Positions 18,301 to 26,579 of a stretch of 64,000 nt of DNA are shown one piece after another. Position 1 is the stretch's first letter, and every line of letters starts with the position of its first letter. The translations under genes and the position numbers were made by a program. A model generated the notes under the pieces. It was given only the letters and a program-made list of their open reading frames with translations. It searched no databases and was not told the origin of the DNA. Source of the stretch: Bacteroidales bacterium (GTDB taxonomy: Bacteria; Bacteroidota; Bacteroidia; Bacteroidales; P3); contig JAKSMR010000009.1 of assembly GCA_024400495.1 (NCBI GenBank), positions 16,957-80,956 on the forward strand, read 5' to 3'.

Positions 18301-18802
18301 CGTAGAGCTTCTTGAGCATGAACCAGAGGCTCTCTATGTATTCGTTGTCAAAAGTAATATAAGGATTCTTGAGGTCGACCCAGTAGCCCATCTGTTTGGT
18401 AAGCTCGTCCCAGAGGTCCTTGTATTTCAAAACTTCGGTACGGCAGGCGTGGTTGTATTCGTCAACGGAAATCTTCTTTCCGATATCCTCTTTGGTGATG
18501 CCGAGGTTCTTCTCAACGCCAAGCTCGACGGGAAGGCCGTGGGTGTCCCAGCCTGCTTTGCGATCTACATTGAAACCTTTCTGGGTCTTGTAGCGGCAGA
18601 AGACGTCTTTGATGGTACGAGCCATCACGTGGTGGATGCCGGGCTTGCCGTTGGCTGAAGGAGGTCCGTCGTAGAATACAAACGAAGGATGACCTTCGGT
18701 GAGTTTCATTCCTTTCTCAAAAGTTTCATTGTCTTCCCAAAACTTGCGGATATCTTCGCCAATCTGGGTTAAATTAAGTTGCTTATATTCTTTGTAACTC
18801 AT
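15374..18802 (-). CDS. ileS: Isoleucyl-tRNA synthetase
   Basis: A 1142-residue class I synthetase that charges tRNA-Ile. The nucleotide-binding motif is the GIHHVM variant (in PSANGKPGIHHVMARTIKD) instead of classical HIGH. The KMSKR loop is at about 688-692. The connective peptide 1 editing domain, the anticodon-binding domain and an additional C-terminal region are present, giving the long type shared by Bacteroidota and eukaryotic cytosolic enzymes. The CxxC zinc finger of E. coli-type IleS is not seen. It follows a thioesterase gene by 41 bp and precedes Wzz. Long plus-strand frames at 15371-17233 and 17381-18658 are shadows. Confidence 0.97.
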   Translation of the reverse strand: MSYKEYKQLNLTQIGEDIRKFWEDNETFEKGMKLTEGHPSFVFYDGPPSANGKPGIHHVMARTIKDVFCRYKTQKGFNVDRKAGWDTHGLPVELGVEKNLGITKEDIGKKISVDEYNHACRTEVLKYKDLWDELTKQMGYWVDLKNPYITFDNEYIESLWFMLKKLYDKGLLYKGYTIQPFSPAAGTGLSSHELNMPGCYRDVKDTTCVAMFRLLPGQALPFGTDTKSEDVQVIAWTTTPWTLPSNTALCVGPAIEYNLVRTVNPYSGEPCTVILGAPLMGAFFKNPEAKFEDYKAGDKELPYEVLGTVKGTSLEGLRYEQLIPWVKPTAVADGGKTDDWNATDDSFRIILGDYVTTEDGTGIVHIAPTFGADDARVAKKAAIGSLLMFDRDGRQMPMVDRQGRFCPIENLDPEFVKAKVDVEKYKEYEGKFVKNAFDATKTEKDMSLDIEVVVMLKAEGKLFKSEKHTHSYPHCWRTDKPVLYYPLDSWFIRTTALRDRMIELNKTINWKPEATGTGRFGNWLENIVDWNLSRSRYWGTPLPIWRTEDGKEEICIGSVEELRAEIEKSIAAGFMTENPYKSEDYKSFDLHRPYIDGVILVSASGKKMMREPDLIDVWFDSGAMPYAQIHYMGGELTDKQFPADFIAEGVDQTRGWFYTLHAIATMAFDSVAFKNVISNGLVLDKNGNKMSKRLGNGVDPFETIGKYGPDATRWYMITNSQPWDNLKFDIEGVDEVRRKLFGTLYNTYSFFALYANLDGFEYKEADLPKEKRPEIDRWILSELNTLIKTVDEAYGDYEPTKAGRAIQEFVDAYLSNWYVRLCRRRFWRGEYTEDKISAYQTLYTCLETLARLMSPIAPFFSERMFQDLNAVTKRLNVESVHHAEFPEVHEELIDKELEERMQLAQQICSMVLALRKKTNLRVRQPLARIMIPVSGEHMKHQIEAVSNLICSEVNVKGIDYLDASNNMLVKSIKPNFKTLGPRYGKIMKAISAQILAFSQEQISALEAAGRCEFTIESQPIEILLSDVEIATQDIPGWVVANEGNATVALDITVTPELRNEGIARELVNRIQNIRKEGFEVTDRIVVDLVSGEWDEAIKLHKDYICSETLCDSLNLVASIANEKVQSIEIIDGMPVDILVVKA

Positions 18803-18843
18803 ATAGTGTGTGTTTTTTTCTTCTCTTGTTTAATATGGTGTTT

Positions 18844-19296
18844 TTAGTTGACTCTCATTCCTGTTGTTGTGACTACAGCTAAAAGGCGGTCGTCTTCCTT
18901 GATCTCTATCTCGTAGAGGGCGGTTGTACGTCCCTTGCGTTTGCAAGTGGCGTGGGCTGTGATGGAATTCCCTTTGGGTTGGGATAGGAAGTTGATGTTG
19001 CTGTTGAGTGAGACCCAATACAGAGCAAAGAGTTCCTCTTGAGGTGGCTCCTGCTCTAGTCTGGACAAGGCCTCGCTGAGGTTCATCGCTACTGCGCAGG
19101 CGAAATCTGCCAAGGTGAAGAATACGCCCCCCATCACGGCACCACGAGCGTTGCGATGGTGGGGAAGTAGGTGCAAGCTACAGGTGGCAGAAGACCCGTT
19201 GCCGTCGGCACAAACCTCTTGGATAGAGATGCCGGTAGCTTCGGTTGCGTAGCGGTCGTTTGCAAAACAGGCTTTGGCCCAATCAAGTAATTCCAT
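18844..19296 (-). CDS. PaaI-type hotdog-fold acyl-CoA thioesterase
   Basis: A 150-residue protein with the PaaI/YbgC hotdog pattern: HLLPHHRNARGAVMGGVFFTLADFACAVAMN is the substrate-binding helix region, followed by beta strands ending in ALYEIEIKEDDRLLAVVTTTG. Members hydrolyse acyl- or aryl-CoA thioesters in the cytoplasm. It sits 11 bp after the thioredoxin-like gene and 41 bp before ileS. The substrate is unknown. Confidence 0.85.
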   Translation of the reverse strand: MELLDWAKACFANDRYATEATGISIQEVCADGNGSSATCSLHLLPHHRNARGAVMGGVFFTLADFACAVAMNLSEALSRLEQEPPQEELFALYWVSLNSNINFLSQPKGNSITAHATCKRKGRTTALYEIEIKEDDRLLAVVTTTGMRVN

Positions 19297-19307
19297 CGGT
19301 TTGGTGT

Positions 19308-19874
19308 TTATTCGAAACGAATGTCAAGGTTCTTCATCATTACGGGCTTGATCTGCTCGTCGAAGATTTCTTGGTATTTGTAGAAGGGATAGGAGAGGAA
19401 GTCGCCGCTGCAGAAATACCAGAGGATTATCTGTAGGTCGTAGGCACTCTGATATCCTTCGAGGATCTGCTTCAGTCTCTGGTCTTTGTTGAAGAAGGCT
19501 ATGGAAGGATATTTGGCATTGTTGCCAAGTATCCTGTAGGTGAAGGAGTGCATGTTTTTGCCGCCGTCATCGCGTCTTTCGGGGGCGGGTATGTAGGTCC
19601 TTCCATCCCAAACAAAGGTACTCTCACCTTCTGCGTCAAACTGAACAGGGACGTAGTATCTGTTGAGGATGGTGTAGATAACGGGGTCTTGGAAGGTCTC
19701 TCGGTCCATCTTTTTGCAGTAGCTGCACCAGGAGGTGGAGAAATCGATGAAGAACAACTTCTTGTTTGTCGAATCCATCGCTGCTGCCTCTTCGATGGTC
19801 TTCCATTGTACCTGTGCATGGATGCTGCCACCAAGGAGAAGTGTGAGTGCTGTGAGAATGATGAGCTTTTTCAT
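19308..19874 (-). CDS. Exported thioredoxin-fold protein with CxxC
   Basis: A 188-residue protein with a Sec signal (about 1-20, ending GGSIHA). The thioredoxin-like domain has Cys50 and Cys53 in the motif WCSYCKKMD, followed by TFQDPVIYTILNRYYVPVQFDAEGE. It resembles the periplasmic thioredoxin/DUF255-like proteins that reduce or isomerise disulfides. An insertion around 90-105 (PAPERRDDGGKNMHSF) and a C-terminal helix are extra. A link to the disulfide-rich secreted proteins of this genome is possible but is inference. Confidence 0.85.
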   Translation of the reverse strand: MKKLIILTALTLLLGGSIHAQVQWKTIEEAAAMDSTNKKLFFIDFSTSWCSYCKKMDRETFQDPVIYTILNRYYVPVQFDAEGESTFVWDGRTYIPAPERRDDGGKNMHSFTYRILGNNAKYPSIAFFNKDQRLKQILEGYQSAYDLQIILWYFCSGDFLSYPFYKYQEIFDEQIKPVMMKNLDIRFE

Positions 19875-19908
19875 ATTGTAGAGTTTATTATGTTCGTCAG
19901 ATATTTGT

Positions 19909-21234
19909 TTACCATTGATAGTCCCAATCGCCTTCGGAGTCGGGTTTGTTGGGGTCGTAAACCTCTTCTCGCTCTTGTCGGTCTCGCAGGCGGAAGAGTT
20001 GGCCGAGCCAGTCGTCTTTCTTCGATTTCACTTTGCCCGGCTGCTGCTTGTCGGTCTCTATTATCTGCTGGATCTCTTTCACGTAGTTTGATACGTAGTG
20101 CTGTGATGTCGCGGCATTTTTATGGACATGAGATCCGAGATAATAGTGCTGGATAATCTGGTCGTAGGAGAACCCGAGTTCAACCATGCGGATGGTCCCT
20201 TCCTGGGATAATCCTACGCCGTGGCCGTAGCCTTTACCATGAAGGATGATGTTGTCGCCTGTGCCGGGGTCTTCAACAGAGAAGAAGGTACTCTTGAGCT
20301 GGAAGTCGTTTCTCACTCGGGTGAGCGGGATATCGAAGATCTTGGCCACACGTTCCTCTTGTGAGAAATGGAGTAGCGAGTCACGGATAGCTGAGTCCTG
20401 TACGTTCAATTTGTGTGTCTTCCCGAAGTAGCTAACCCATTTCTCGCGATTTATCACCTTTGTCCATTCGCTTTGCTTCATCTGGTAGGAGAAGGTGTCC
20501 TGAATCGAGCGAAGGTAGGGGAGTGCGGCACGCCACACATCTTCGCTGTTGGCCGTCTGTCCGCCGCTGTTGGAGTGGAAAGGGGTCTCGATGAGGTTCC
20601 CTTCCTGGTCGACTATGGTTTCGCCCATGGATTGGATGGTTCCGAGCATGATGTCGGGCCGTACGCATCGGTTGTGGTAGGCTTGGCAATGGACGTGGTC
20701 GCAGAAGTTGTAGCCTTCGTTCTTGTGCTTGTTGATATTGCGTAGCGCCCAGGTGCGTGATATCGTGGCTTGTACGCGGAATATTTCGGGGTGTTTGCCA
20801 TAAATCTCGCTTTGGGCTACACCTGCCAGATAGGTCTCGAAATCAACATCGTTGATGAGTTTGAGGGCGGTGGAGTTGATGGTGGAGATGATGAGGTTGC
20901 CTTCGTAGGTGCGCTGTTTCACGTTGCGTGGGTTGAGGCAGAGGATGCAGGCTGTGTCGGTGGCTCGGAGCGAGATCTCTTTGAATGTGCCGTATTCGAA
21001 GTCGTTTACCGCCACATTCACTCCTGCGGCTGTGGCTTTCACGATAACGGAGAGCCCTTCTCCTACCGAGGCTTCGAGCAGGGAGTCTCCGGCATAGAGG
21101 TCGTAGTTTCCCAGGTCGAAGGAGATATTGATGGCTTCGATGCGGTTGGTTGAGAAGATGCGTACTTTCACCCTTTCGGCCTGTGCGGTCAAAGTGGCAA
21201 GAAGCAGTAGCAATATGAAGAGTGTCCGTTTCAT
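19909..21234 (-). CDS. SpoIID/LytB domain protein
   Basis: A 441-residue protein with a Sec signal ending near AQA. The SpoIID domain spans about 110-380, with the typical segments FHSNSGGQTANSEDVW and GKGYGHGVGLSQEGTI followed by QIIQHYY. In spore formers SpoIID is a lytic transglycosylase that cleaves glycan strands lacking stem peptides. In non-sporulating Bacteroidota the homologues are presumed cell-wall enzymes or amidase enhancers. Its ATG overlaps the stop of lpxB by one base (TAATG), so the two are translationally coupled. The C-terminal 70 residues are charged and low in complexity. Confidence 0.88.
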   Translation of the reverse strand: MKRTLFILLLLLATLTAQAERVKVRIFSTNRIEAINISFDLGNYDLYAGDSLLEASVGEGLSVIVKATAAGVNVAVNDFEYGTFKEISLRATDTACILCLNPRNVKQRTYEGNLIISTINSTALKLINDVDFETYLAGVAQSEIYGKHPEIFRVQATISRTWALRNINKHKNEGYNFCDHVHCQAYHNRCVRPDIMLGTIQSMGETIVDQEGNLIETPFHSNSGGQTANSEDVWRAALPYLRSIQDTFSYQMKQSEWTKVINREKWVSYFGKTHKLNVQDSAIRDSLLHFSQEERVAKIFDIPLTRVRNDFQLKSTFFSVEDPGTGDNIILHGKGYGHGVGLSQEGTIRMVELGFSYDQIIQHYYLGSHVHKNAATSQHYVSNYVKEIQQIIETDKQQPGKVKSKKDDWLGQLFRLRDRQEREEVYDPNKPDSEGDWDYQW

Positions 21235-22364
21235 TATTTCATTATGTCGTTGCAGATGATCCCGGCTGTACGTTGGCTTGCACCTTCGTTGCCGAGTATT
21301 TCTATCATTCTGTCATAGCCTTCGAGCATGCTGTGGCGTGATGCGGAATTGACGCTTATCTTGGCAAATTCGGTCTCGAGAGTGCTGTCGTTCACGTCGT
21401 TCTGGATGAGCTCCTTCACCACAGGGGCGTCGGCGATGAGGTTCACCAGAGAGATATATTTGAGCTTGCCCATTCGTTTGATGAAGAAGGCTGCGATGCC
21501 GATGGTGATGGCGTTGCCTCGGTAGCAGACTACCTGCGGCACTCGGAAGAGTGCTGTCTCGAGGGTTGCTGTTCCCGAGCACACTACGGCGGCGTAGCTC
21601 TGGGAGAGGAGATCGTAGGTGCGGTCGTATACTACGCTGATATTCTTGTGGTTCTGTGTGATGAACTTGCCGTAGAACTCGTCGCCCAAGAGCTTCATTC
21701 CAGCAATAACAAACTGGTATTCGGGGTGGTTGTCGGCCAGTCGGAGCATGAAAGGCAGCACTTTGTTGAGCTCTTGCTTGCGGCTTCCGGGAAGGAGGGC
21801 GATGACTTTCTTGTCTCCAAGAGCCATCTTCTCGGCAGGCTGGAGCCGGTAGTTCTTCACTTCGTCGAGCAGGGGGTGTCCAACGTATTGTGCCTGAGGG
21901 AAATCGACGCTGGCATAATACGCGCGCTCGGAAGGAAGGATGTAGCAGAGCTTGTAGATGTCGCGGCGCATGGCTTTGATGCGTCCTTGTTTCCATGCCC
22001 AGATCTGAGGGCTGATATAGTAGAAGTTCTTGTATCCGTGCTCTTTGGTGAACTTGGCGATTTTGAGATTGAACCCGGGGTAGTCGATGAAGACCAGTGC
22101 GTCGGGATTGTAGTTGAGGATGTCCTGCTTGCAGAAGGAGAGGTTTCCGAGGACGGTCTTTGCGTTCAGAGCAACCTCAACAAAGCCCATGAAAGCCAGG
22201 TCACGTATGTGTTTCACCATAGTGGTGTGACCGACCACGGCAGCCATGCGGTCGCCTCCCCAGTAGCGGATCTCGGCATTGGGGTCTTGGTAAAGAATCT
22301 CTCTCATGAGATTGGCTCCGTGCATGTCGCCCGAGGCTTCACCTGCTATGATGTAGTATTTCAT
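21234..22364 (-). CDS. lpxB: Lipid-A-disaccharide synthase
   Basis: A 376-residue GT19 glycosyltransferase that joins UDP-2,3-diacylglucosamine and lipid X in lipid A synthesis, at the cytoplasmic face of the inner membrane. Diagnostic stretches are IIAGEASGDMHGANL at the N-terminus, YISPQIWAWKQGRI, VGHPLLDE, LLPGSRKQEL and VVCSGTATLETAL. Length matches the family. It overlaps the SpoIID gene. Upstream, a 179-bp gap with an 11-bp repeat tract separates it from the small membrane protein and surE. Confidence 0.97.
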   Translation of the reverse strand: MKYYIIAGEASGDMHGANLMREILYQDPNAEIRYWGGDRMAAVVGHTTMVKHIRDLAFMGFVEVALNAKTVLGNLSFCKQDILNYNPDALVFIDYPGFNLKIAKFTKEHGYKNFYYISPQIWAWKQGRIKAMRRDIYKLCYILPSERAYYASVDFPQAQYVGHPLLDEVKNYRLQPAEKMALGDKKVIALLPGSRKQELNKVLPFMLRLADNHPEYQFVIAGMKLLGDEFYGKFITQNHKNISVVYDRTYDLLSQSYAAVVCSGTATLETALFRVPQVVCYRGNAITIGIAAFFIKRMGKLKYISLVNLIADAPVVKELIQNDVNDSTLETEFAKISVNSASRHSMLEGYDRMIEILGNEGASQRTAGIICNDIMK

Positions 22365-22391
22365 GTTCTTTCTGTGTGTTGGGTTTGGGTT

Positions 22392-22479
22392 CTCTCTTGT
22401 CTCTCTCTTGTCTCTCTCTAGCGTCGCACTTGCCTCGCATCATTGTCGCACTACTGTCGCATTACTGTCGCGAATTTGT
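22392..22479. repeat. 11-bp-period repeat tract 3
   Basis: Eight consecutive 11-bp units that drift from ctctcttgtct (two exact copies) through ctctctagcgt and cgcacttgcct to cgcactactgt and cgcattactgt. The tract lies between the stop of the small membrane protein and the start of lpxB, both on the minus strand. Confidence 0.85.
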
Positions 22480-22543
22480 ATGGCAAGTCTCTGTCTGGTG
22501 TCTCTTTGCTGTCAGGTTGCTCTTTTTATAATTATCTTTATTA

Positions 22544-22810
22544 TTATAGGATGATGAACATAAAGGCGACAAAGCTGAAGAACAAAACGCCCATAAGGGT
22601 TTTGGAAACCAGCATGCGGTCGGTCTTCTTGATCATGTAGCGCAGCAGCAGCACCAGAGGGATGAACGCCACTCCGAACCAACGTATGTGTTCTTCGGCG
22701 GGCATGCCGAGAATCAGCAGCACAACCCAGAGCAGGAGAGCGGTCACGATCTCCACGCCCAGGCCCAGGACGATGCCGGCGGTGATGGTGTTTTGCTTCA
22801 ATATGTTCAT
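22544..22810 (-). CDS. Small two- to three-helix membrane protein
   Basis: Eighty-eight residues from the ATG at 22810, which overlaps the surE stop (ATGA). The longer frame to 23026 only adds sequence antisense-like within surE, so I reject it. The protein has hydrophobic segments at about 10-32, 42-56 and 70-88, with a short basic loop (RYMIKKTDR). I do not recognise a family. Tight coupling to surE is the only functional clue. Confidence 0.7.
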   Translation of the reverse strand: MNILKQNTITAGIVLGLGVEIVTALLLWVVLLILGMPAEEHIRWFGVAFIPLVLLLRYMIKKTDRMLVSKTLMGVLFFSFVAFMFIIL

Positions 22811-23592
22811 TTCTCTAATCGTTTCATGTTTGTGATGGCTTCGAAAGCGGTGTAGTCGGGTTTTACCGGGACGACCGATACATAGCCGTTCTCTAGTGCC
22901 CATTGGTCGGTGTCGGGGGTGGTGTCGTTGCAGATGAACTTGCCCGTCAGCCACCAGTAGGGCTGATGGTAGGGGTCTTCGCGCTGCTCGAAGCTGTCGG
23001 ACCAGCAGGCTCTCGAGGCACGGCACACTTTCAGCCCTTTGTAAGGTGCCTGCTTGGCATAGGGGAAGTTGACGTTGAGCGCGATGTCTTCAGGCAGTCC
23101 TACGGTCAGCGCATCTTCGATGATCTGGCGGATGAAAGGCAGGCAGGCCGAGAAGTCGGCGTCGCTGTTGTGATCTAACAACGAGAATCCTATGGCGGGA
23201 TAGCCGTTGGTGACGGCCTCTAGCGCAGCACCCATAGTGCCGCTGTACAGGATGTTGATGCTCGCGTTGCTTCCGTGGTTTATTCCCGAAAGGACCAAAG
23301 TCGGCCGGCGGGGGCAGAAATGCTCTGTCGCCAGCTTGACGCAGTCTACGGGAGTTCCGTTGCAGGCATATATGGCCAAGGAATGGAGGTGTCCCGAGGC
23401 TGCCTCTTCGCGGATTTTCTTAGCACGCAGAGGCATGGAAGTGGTGAGCGAATGGCTTTTTGCGGAGGCGTTGCCTTCGGGGGCCATCACCACAATGTCG
23501 GCAAACTCGCGTGCCACAGCCATCAGTTCATTGATGCCTTTGGCCGAGTATCCGTCGTCGTTGGAGATAAGTATCAGTGGTTTCTCGCTCAT
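22807..23592 (-). CDS. surE: 5'/3'-nucleotidase SurE
   Basis: A 261-residue phosphatase that dephosphorylates nucleoside monophosphates and short polyphosphates in the cytoplasm. The metal site is in ILISNDDGYSAKGI (Asp12, Asp13), with the family segments VVMAPEGNASAKSHSLT, NGTPVDCVK and VLSGINHGSNAS. Length is normal for SurE. It is followed at once by the small membrane protein and lies 26 bp after the DUF4340 gene. Confidence 0.97.
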   Translation of the reverse strand: MSEKPLILISNDDGYSAKGINELMAVAREFADIVVMAPEGNASAKSHSLTTSMPLRAKKIREEAASGHLHSLAIYACNGTPVDCVKLATEHFCPRRPTLVLSGINHGSNASINILYSGTMGAALEAVTNGYPAIGFSLLDHNSDADFSACLPFIRQIIEDALTVGLPEDIALNVNFPYAKQAPYKGLKVCRASRACWSDSFEQREDPYHQPYWWLTGKFICNDTTPDTDQWALENGYVSVVPVKPDYTAFEAITNMKRLEK

Positions 23593-23618
23593 TTCTTATG
23601 TGTTGCTGGGTTGGTGTC

Positions 23619-24701
23619 TTAATTCTTGGCAAATCCCGACATCTCTTTTCCGAGGAAGAAGGATGCGGGCTGGAGGATGTTGTCGAATACAAAGAACTGG
23701 ATAAGTACCGTGTCCGCGTTGTCCATTACGGCGTAGAGACGGTCCAGATCAAACACGTTGTACATCTCGGGGTCGGGCATAGTGTAGACGTCGTCGGGGT
23801 TGTTGTATTTGACGTAGGTCTTCAGCTCACGGCTGTTTCCGTTGCGGTCGTTGATGCGCAGGATAGTGCGTGGGGCTTTGGAGAACGTGGTGTCGAGCTC
23901 GGCCTTGGGGACAGCCTTGGCATATTCGTCGAAGTTGAGGTTGGTGAACGATGCCAGCATCTGTGCCACGCGTGCGGTGTCGAAGCCGTCGACGCGTTGT
24001 TTTGTGGAGAGGAGCTCCATGTAGAAGCCGTCGCCTTCGCGACGCACAGCGAACGACTCTTCGGGCATTGCGGGAATCTCCAGCTCGATGCTCTCGATCT
24101 GAGTTACGGGAAGGCTGACAATCCTATGGCTTCTCCAAAGGGTGGCGTCGGCGATGAAGCGGGGCTCAACAAAGCCGCGGAAGCCGGGGATATGGATGAC
24201 GACGGGATATTTGTCGCCCTCTCGGAAAGCGAAGGAGCCTAGATTGTCCTGGGTCTCGTGGCCGATATAGAGCACTTCGGTCAGTTTTGTGTGGGGGAAG
24301 AGCTGCAGCTTGTGGTTGAACCAGTCGATGCGATAGACGCGCTGGTAGATCTCGGTCTTTACGCTGCGAACGGAGAGGTCTTTGATGATGTTGGGTGCTG
24401 CGTTTTTGTTTACACGTTGGCGAACGCGGATGTCGTTGAGGGTGTTGAGCAGCAGGTCGATCATGGGCTGGCTGGCCTCGTAGGTGTTGTCGACCATCCA
24501 GGTGGTGTCGCCCTCGTTGCGGGTAAGCGTCACCTGGCTGTCGTTCTTGTCGGCCATGAAGATCTTGGTGATGGTGGAGGTGTCCTCGATATGGAAGTCC
24601 TGCTTGAAGGTGGAGTGCTGTCCTCGGCTTATCCATACGATAAGGGCAAGGATGCCTAACAGGGCTACGGCGGCGATGATGATGAGGTTGCGTCTTTTCA
24701 T
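23619..24701 (-). CDS. DUF4340 protein of the gld cluster
   Basis: A 360-residue protein with one N-terminal membrane anchor (about 5-23, IIAAVALLGILALIVWI) and an extracytoplasmic beta-rich region. It contains repeated DUF4340-like blocks, for example KIFMADKNDSQVTLTRNEGD, then WMVDNTYEA and, later, RTILRINDRNGNSRELK. DUF4340 proteins are typically encoded beside the GldG-type component of ABC transporters, as here (45 bp downstream of gldG). The molecular role is unknown. Confidence 0.82.
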   Translation of the reverse strand: MKRRNLIIIAAVALLGILALIVWISRGQHSTFKQDFHIEDTSTITKIFMADKNDSQVTLTRNEGDTTWMVDNTYEASQPMIDLLLNTLNDIRVRQRVNKNAAPNIIKDLSVRSVKTEIYQRVYRIDWFNHKLQLFPHTKLTEVLYIGHETQDNLGSFAFREGDKYPVVIHIPGFRGFVEPRFIADATLWRSHRIVSLPVTQIESIELEIPAMPEESFAVRREGDGFYMELLSTKQRVDGFDTARVAQMLASFTNLNFDEYAKAVPKAELDTTFSKAPRTILRINDRNGNSRELKTYVKYNNPDDVYTMPDPEMYNVFDLDRLYAVMDNADTVLIQFFVFDNILQPASFFLGKEMSGFAKN

Positions 24702-24746
24702 TTCTAGTCTTGTTGTTTAGTCAATAGGGAGTCGGGTTGTGCTTTG

Positions 24747-26504
24747 TTATCTCTTGCCTTTCACTTTCCTCAGTCGGAAGAAGACATATATCAGTCCGCC
24801 TACAATCACAAGGATTACGGGCAGGATGACGTTGATCCATTGGAAGAGGGTGCGGTCTTCTTTGAGGCTCATGGCGTTGAGCTTGCGGAGCTTGATGTCG
24901 CGGGTGCGGGTGGCGAGAACCTCTTCGTTGCCGGCCAGATAGTCGATGGCGTTGAGGATGAACTGCTTGTTGGCGTACATCGTGTGGGTGTAGTAGTCGT
25001 AGCCCATGGGGTAGGCCGAATTGTCGTTGTAGTTGAATCGGTTCTTGATCATGTCGCCGTCGCTGATAACGATCATGCTGGTGGGTTCGCTTACTTCCTT
25101 GTAGCCCATCTCTGGGATTTCGGTAAACGAAGGAGCCAGACGGTTGCGCCACATGCTCTTGAAGTTGCCTTCGAGGAGCACGGCCACGGGGAGGTTGCTT
25201 CTGTTGAAGAGACGGCGGTCGGGCTCGACCTTGCCGTCGTTGAGGTCGATGATGGCGGGAGCGTTCTTCACACGGGCATATTCGGAGCTCTGCAGCAGGA
25301 CGGTCTTGACGATATCGTTGTCGATGAGGTCGATGCTGCTCACGAAGTCGGTCTTGATGAGGTCGAGGTTACGTACGATAGGGTGGTTGGAGATGGGTAC
25401 GATCTCGGGGAAGTAGAACCAGGGGCAGAACTTGATCTGGGGTTTGTCGCCCACCTGTCCTACTGCCATGGGGATAGGACGGCAACGGATGTCCATGATG
25501 ATGTCGGGGTTTACTCTCACGCCGTAGGTGAAGAGCATCTCGTCGAGGTTTACGGGGAAACGTACGGCAACCATCTGGTTGTTGGTGGCCAGGCTGTCGA
25601 GGTCGGCAGCGAGAGGGTCGATGAGCCAGAGCACATGTCCGCCATACATCACATACTGGTCGAGGAGGTAAAGCTCCTGGTCGGTGAATGCCTGGGTGGG
25701 CTTGGCAACAACGAGGACGTCGAACTTGTTGTAGAAGTACATGCTCGAGTCTTTGGCGCTGCGGTTGCGTCCGGTGAGGGCGTTGATGTTCTTGTCGAGA
25801 TAGACGTTCTCGAGGGCGTAGTTGGAGAGCAGCGACATCTGGATGTCGTAAACGGCTCCGCGTTCCAGCTCGCCATGGCCCAGGAGGAATCCGATATGTT
25901 TCTTCTGGGTGTTGGCCAGGTTGCGGATTACGTTGCTCAGCACATACTCGAGGTCCTGGATGGAGTTGTTCATGGCCTCTTCTTCGCTCACATACTGCTG
26001 TCCTTGCATGAGCTGGATGGAGGTTTCCGATCCGCGGTAGTAGACTGTGGCGGCGGGGATGAGGATCTGCTGGGTGACTCCGTTCTTGGTCTGCATCTGT
26101 ACCGACGCGGGTTGGATGCCGGCCTGTGCCAGCTTCTGGTAGAAGACCTGACACTCTTCCTGGCTGTCGAAGCTGCTGGGGCTCACGTCAACAAACTCGT
26201 ACTCGATGAATTTGTTGAAGGCGCGGAACTGGTTGAGCATCTCGCGGGTCTCGTTCTGCAGGCGCTTGTATTCGGCGGGGATGTCGTCGCCTTCGAGGTA
26301 GACTCGGAAGAGGACGGGCTCGTCGATCTGCTTGAGCATTTTCTTGGTGCTTTTGCTCAGGGTGTAGCGGTGCTCTGCCGTGAGGTCCAGTCGGGCGAAG
26401 AGATAGTGTCCGATGAGGTTGGCGAAGACCACGATTGCCAGCACAGCAAAGAACTCGAGGAGGTTGCTGCGTTTGATATTGCGTTTTTCTTGTGATTGTT
26501 TCAT
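24747..26504 (-). CDS. gldG: Gliding-motility-associated ABC transporter component GldG
   Basis: A 585-residue protein with an N-terminal anchor (about 14-34, LEFFAVLAIVVFANLIGHYLF), a large extracytoplasmic region and a C-terminal transmembrane segment (about 555-575, VILPVILVIVGGLIYVFF). Blocks such as LTAEHRYTLSKSTKKMLKQ, FLLGHGELE and MYGGHVLWLIDPLAAD are characteristic of GldG and related ABC-type auxiliary proteins. In Flavobacterium GldA, GldF and GldG form an ABC transporter needed for gliding. Here gldF is adjacent but no gldA ATPase is. Whether the organism glides cannot be inferred, since the genes occur in non-gliding Bacteroidales. Confidence 0.9.
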   Translation of the reverse strand: MKQSQEKRNIKRSNLLEFFAVLAIVVFANLIGHYLFARLDLTAEHRYTLSKSTKKMLKQIDEPVLFRVYLEGDDIPAEYKRLQNETREMLNQFRAFNKFIEYEFVDVSPSSFDSQEECQVFYQKLAQAGIQPASVQMQTKNGVTQQILIPAATVYYRGSETSIQLMQGQQYVSEEEAMNNSIQDLEYVLSNVIRNLANTQKKHIGFLLGHGELERGAVYDIQMSLLSNYALENVYLDKNINALTGRNRSAKDSSMYFYNKFDVLVVAKPTQAFTDQELYLLDQYVMYGGHVLWLIDPLAADLDSLATNNQMVAVRFPVNLDEMLFTYGVRVNPDIIMDIRCRPIPMAVGQVGDKPQIKFCPWFYFPEIVPISNHPIVRNLDLIKTDFVSSIDLIDNDIVKTVLLQSSEYARVKNAPAIIDLNDGKVEPDRRLFNRSNLPVAVLLEGNFKSMWRNRLAPSFTEIPEMGYKEVSEPTSMIVISDGDMIKNRFNYNDNSAYPMGYDYYTHTMYANKQFILNAIDYLAGNEEVLATRTRDIKLRKLNAMSLKEDRTLFQWINVILPVILVIVGGLIYVFFRLRKVKGKR

Positions 26505-26579
26505 TATCGGTGAAGTATGGTGGAGGTGGTGTGGTGTAGGGCGGGTTTGCTTCTGAAACTCAAGAGGGGGTGAGTGATA

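Noticed and set aside
15371-18658. Long plus-strand frames of 620 and 425 codons
   Set aside because: They are antisense to ileS, which has complete motifs.
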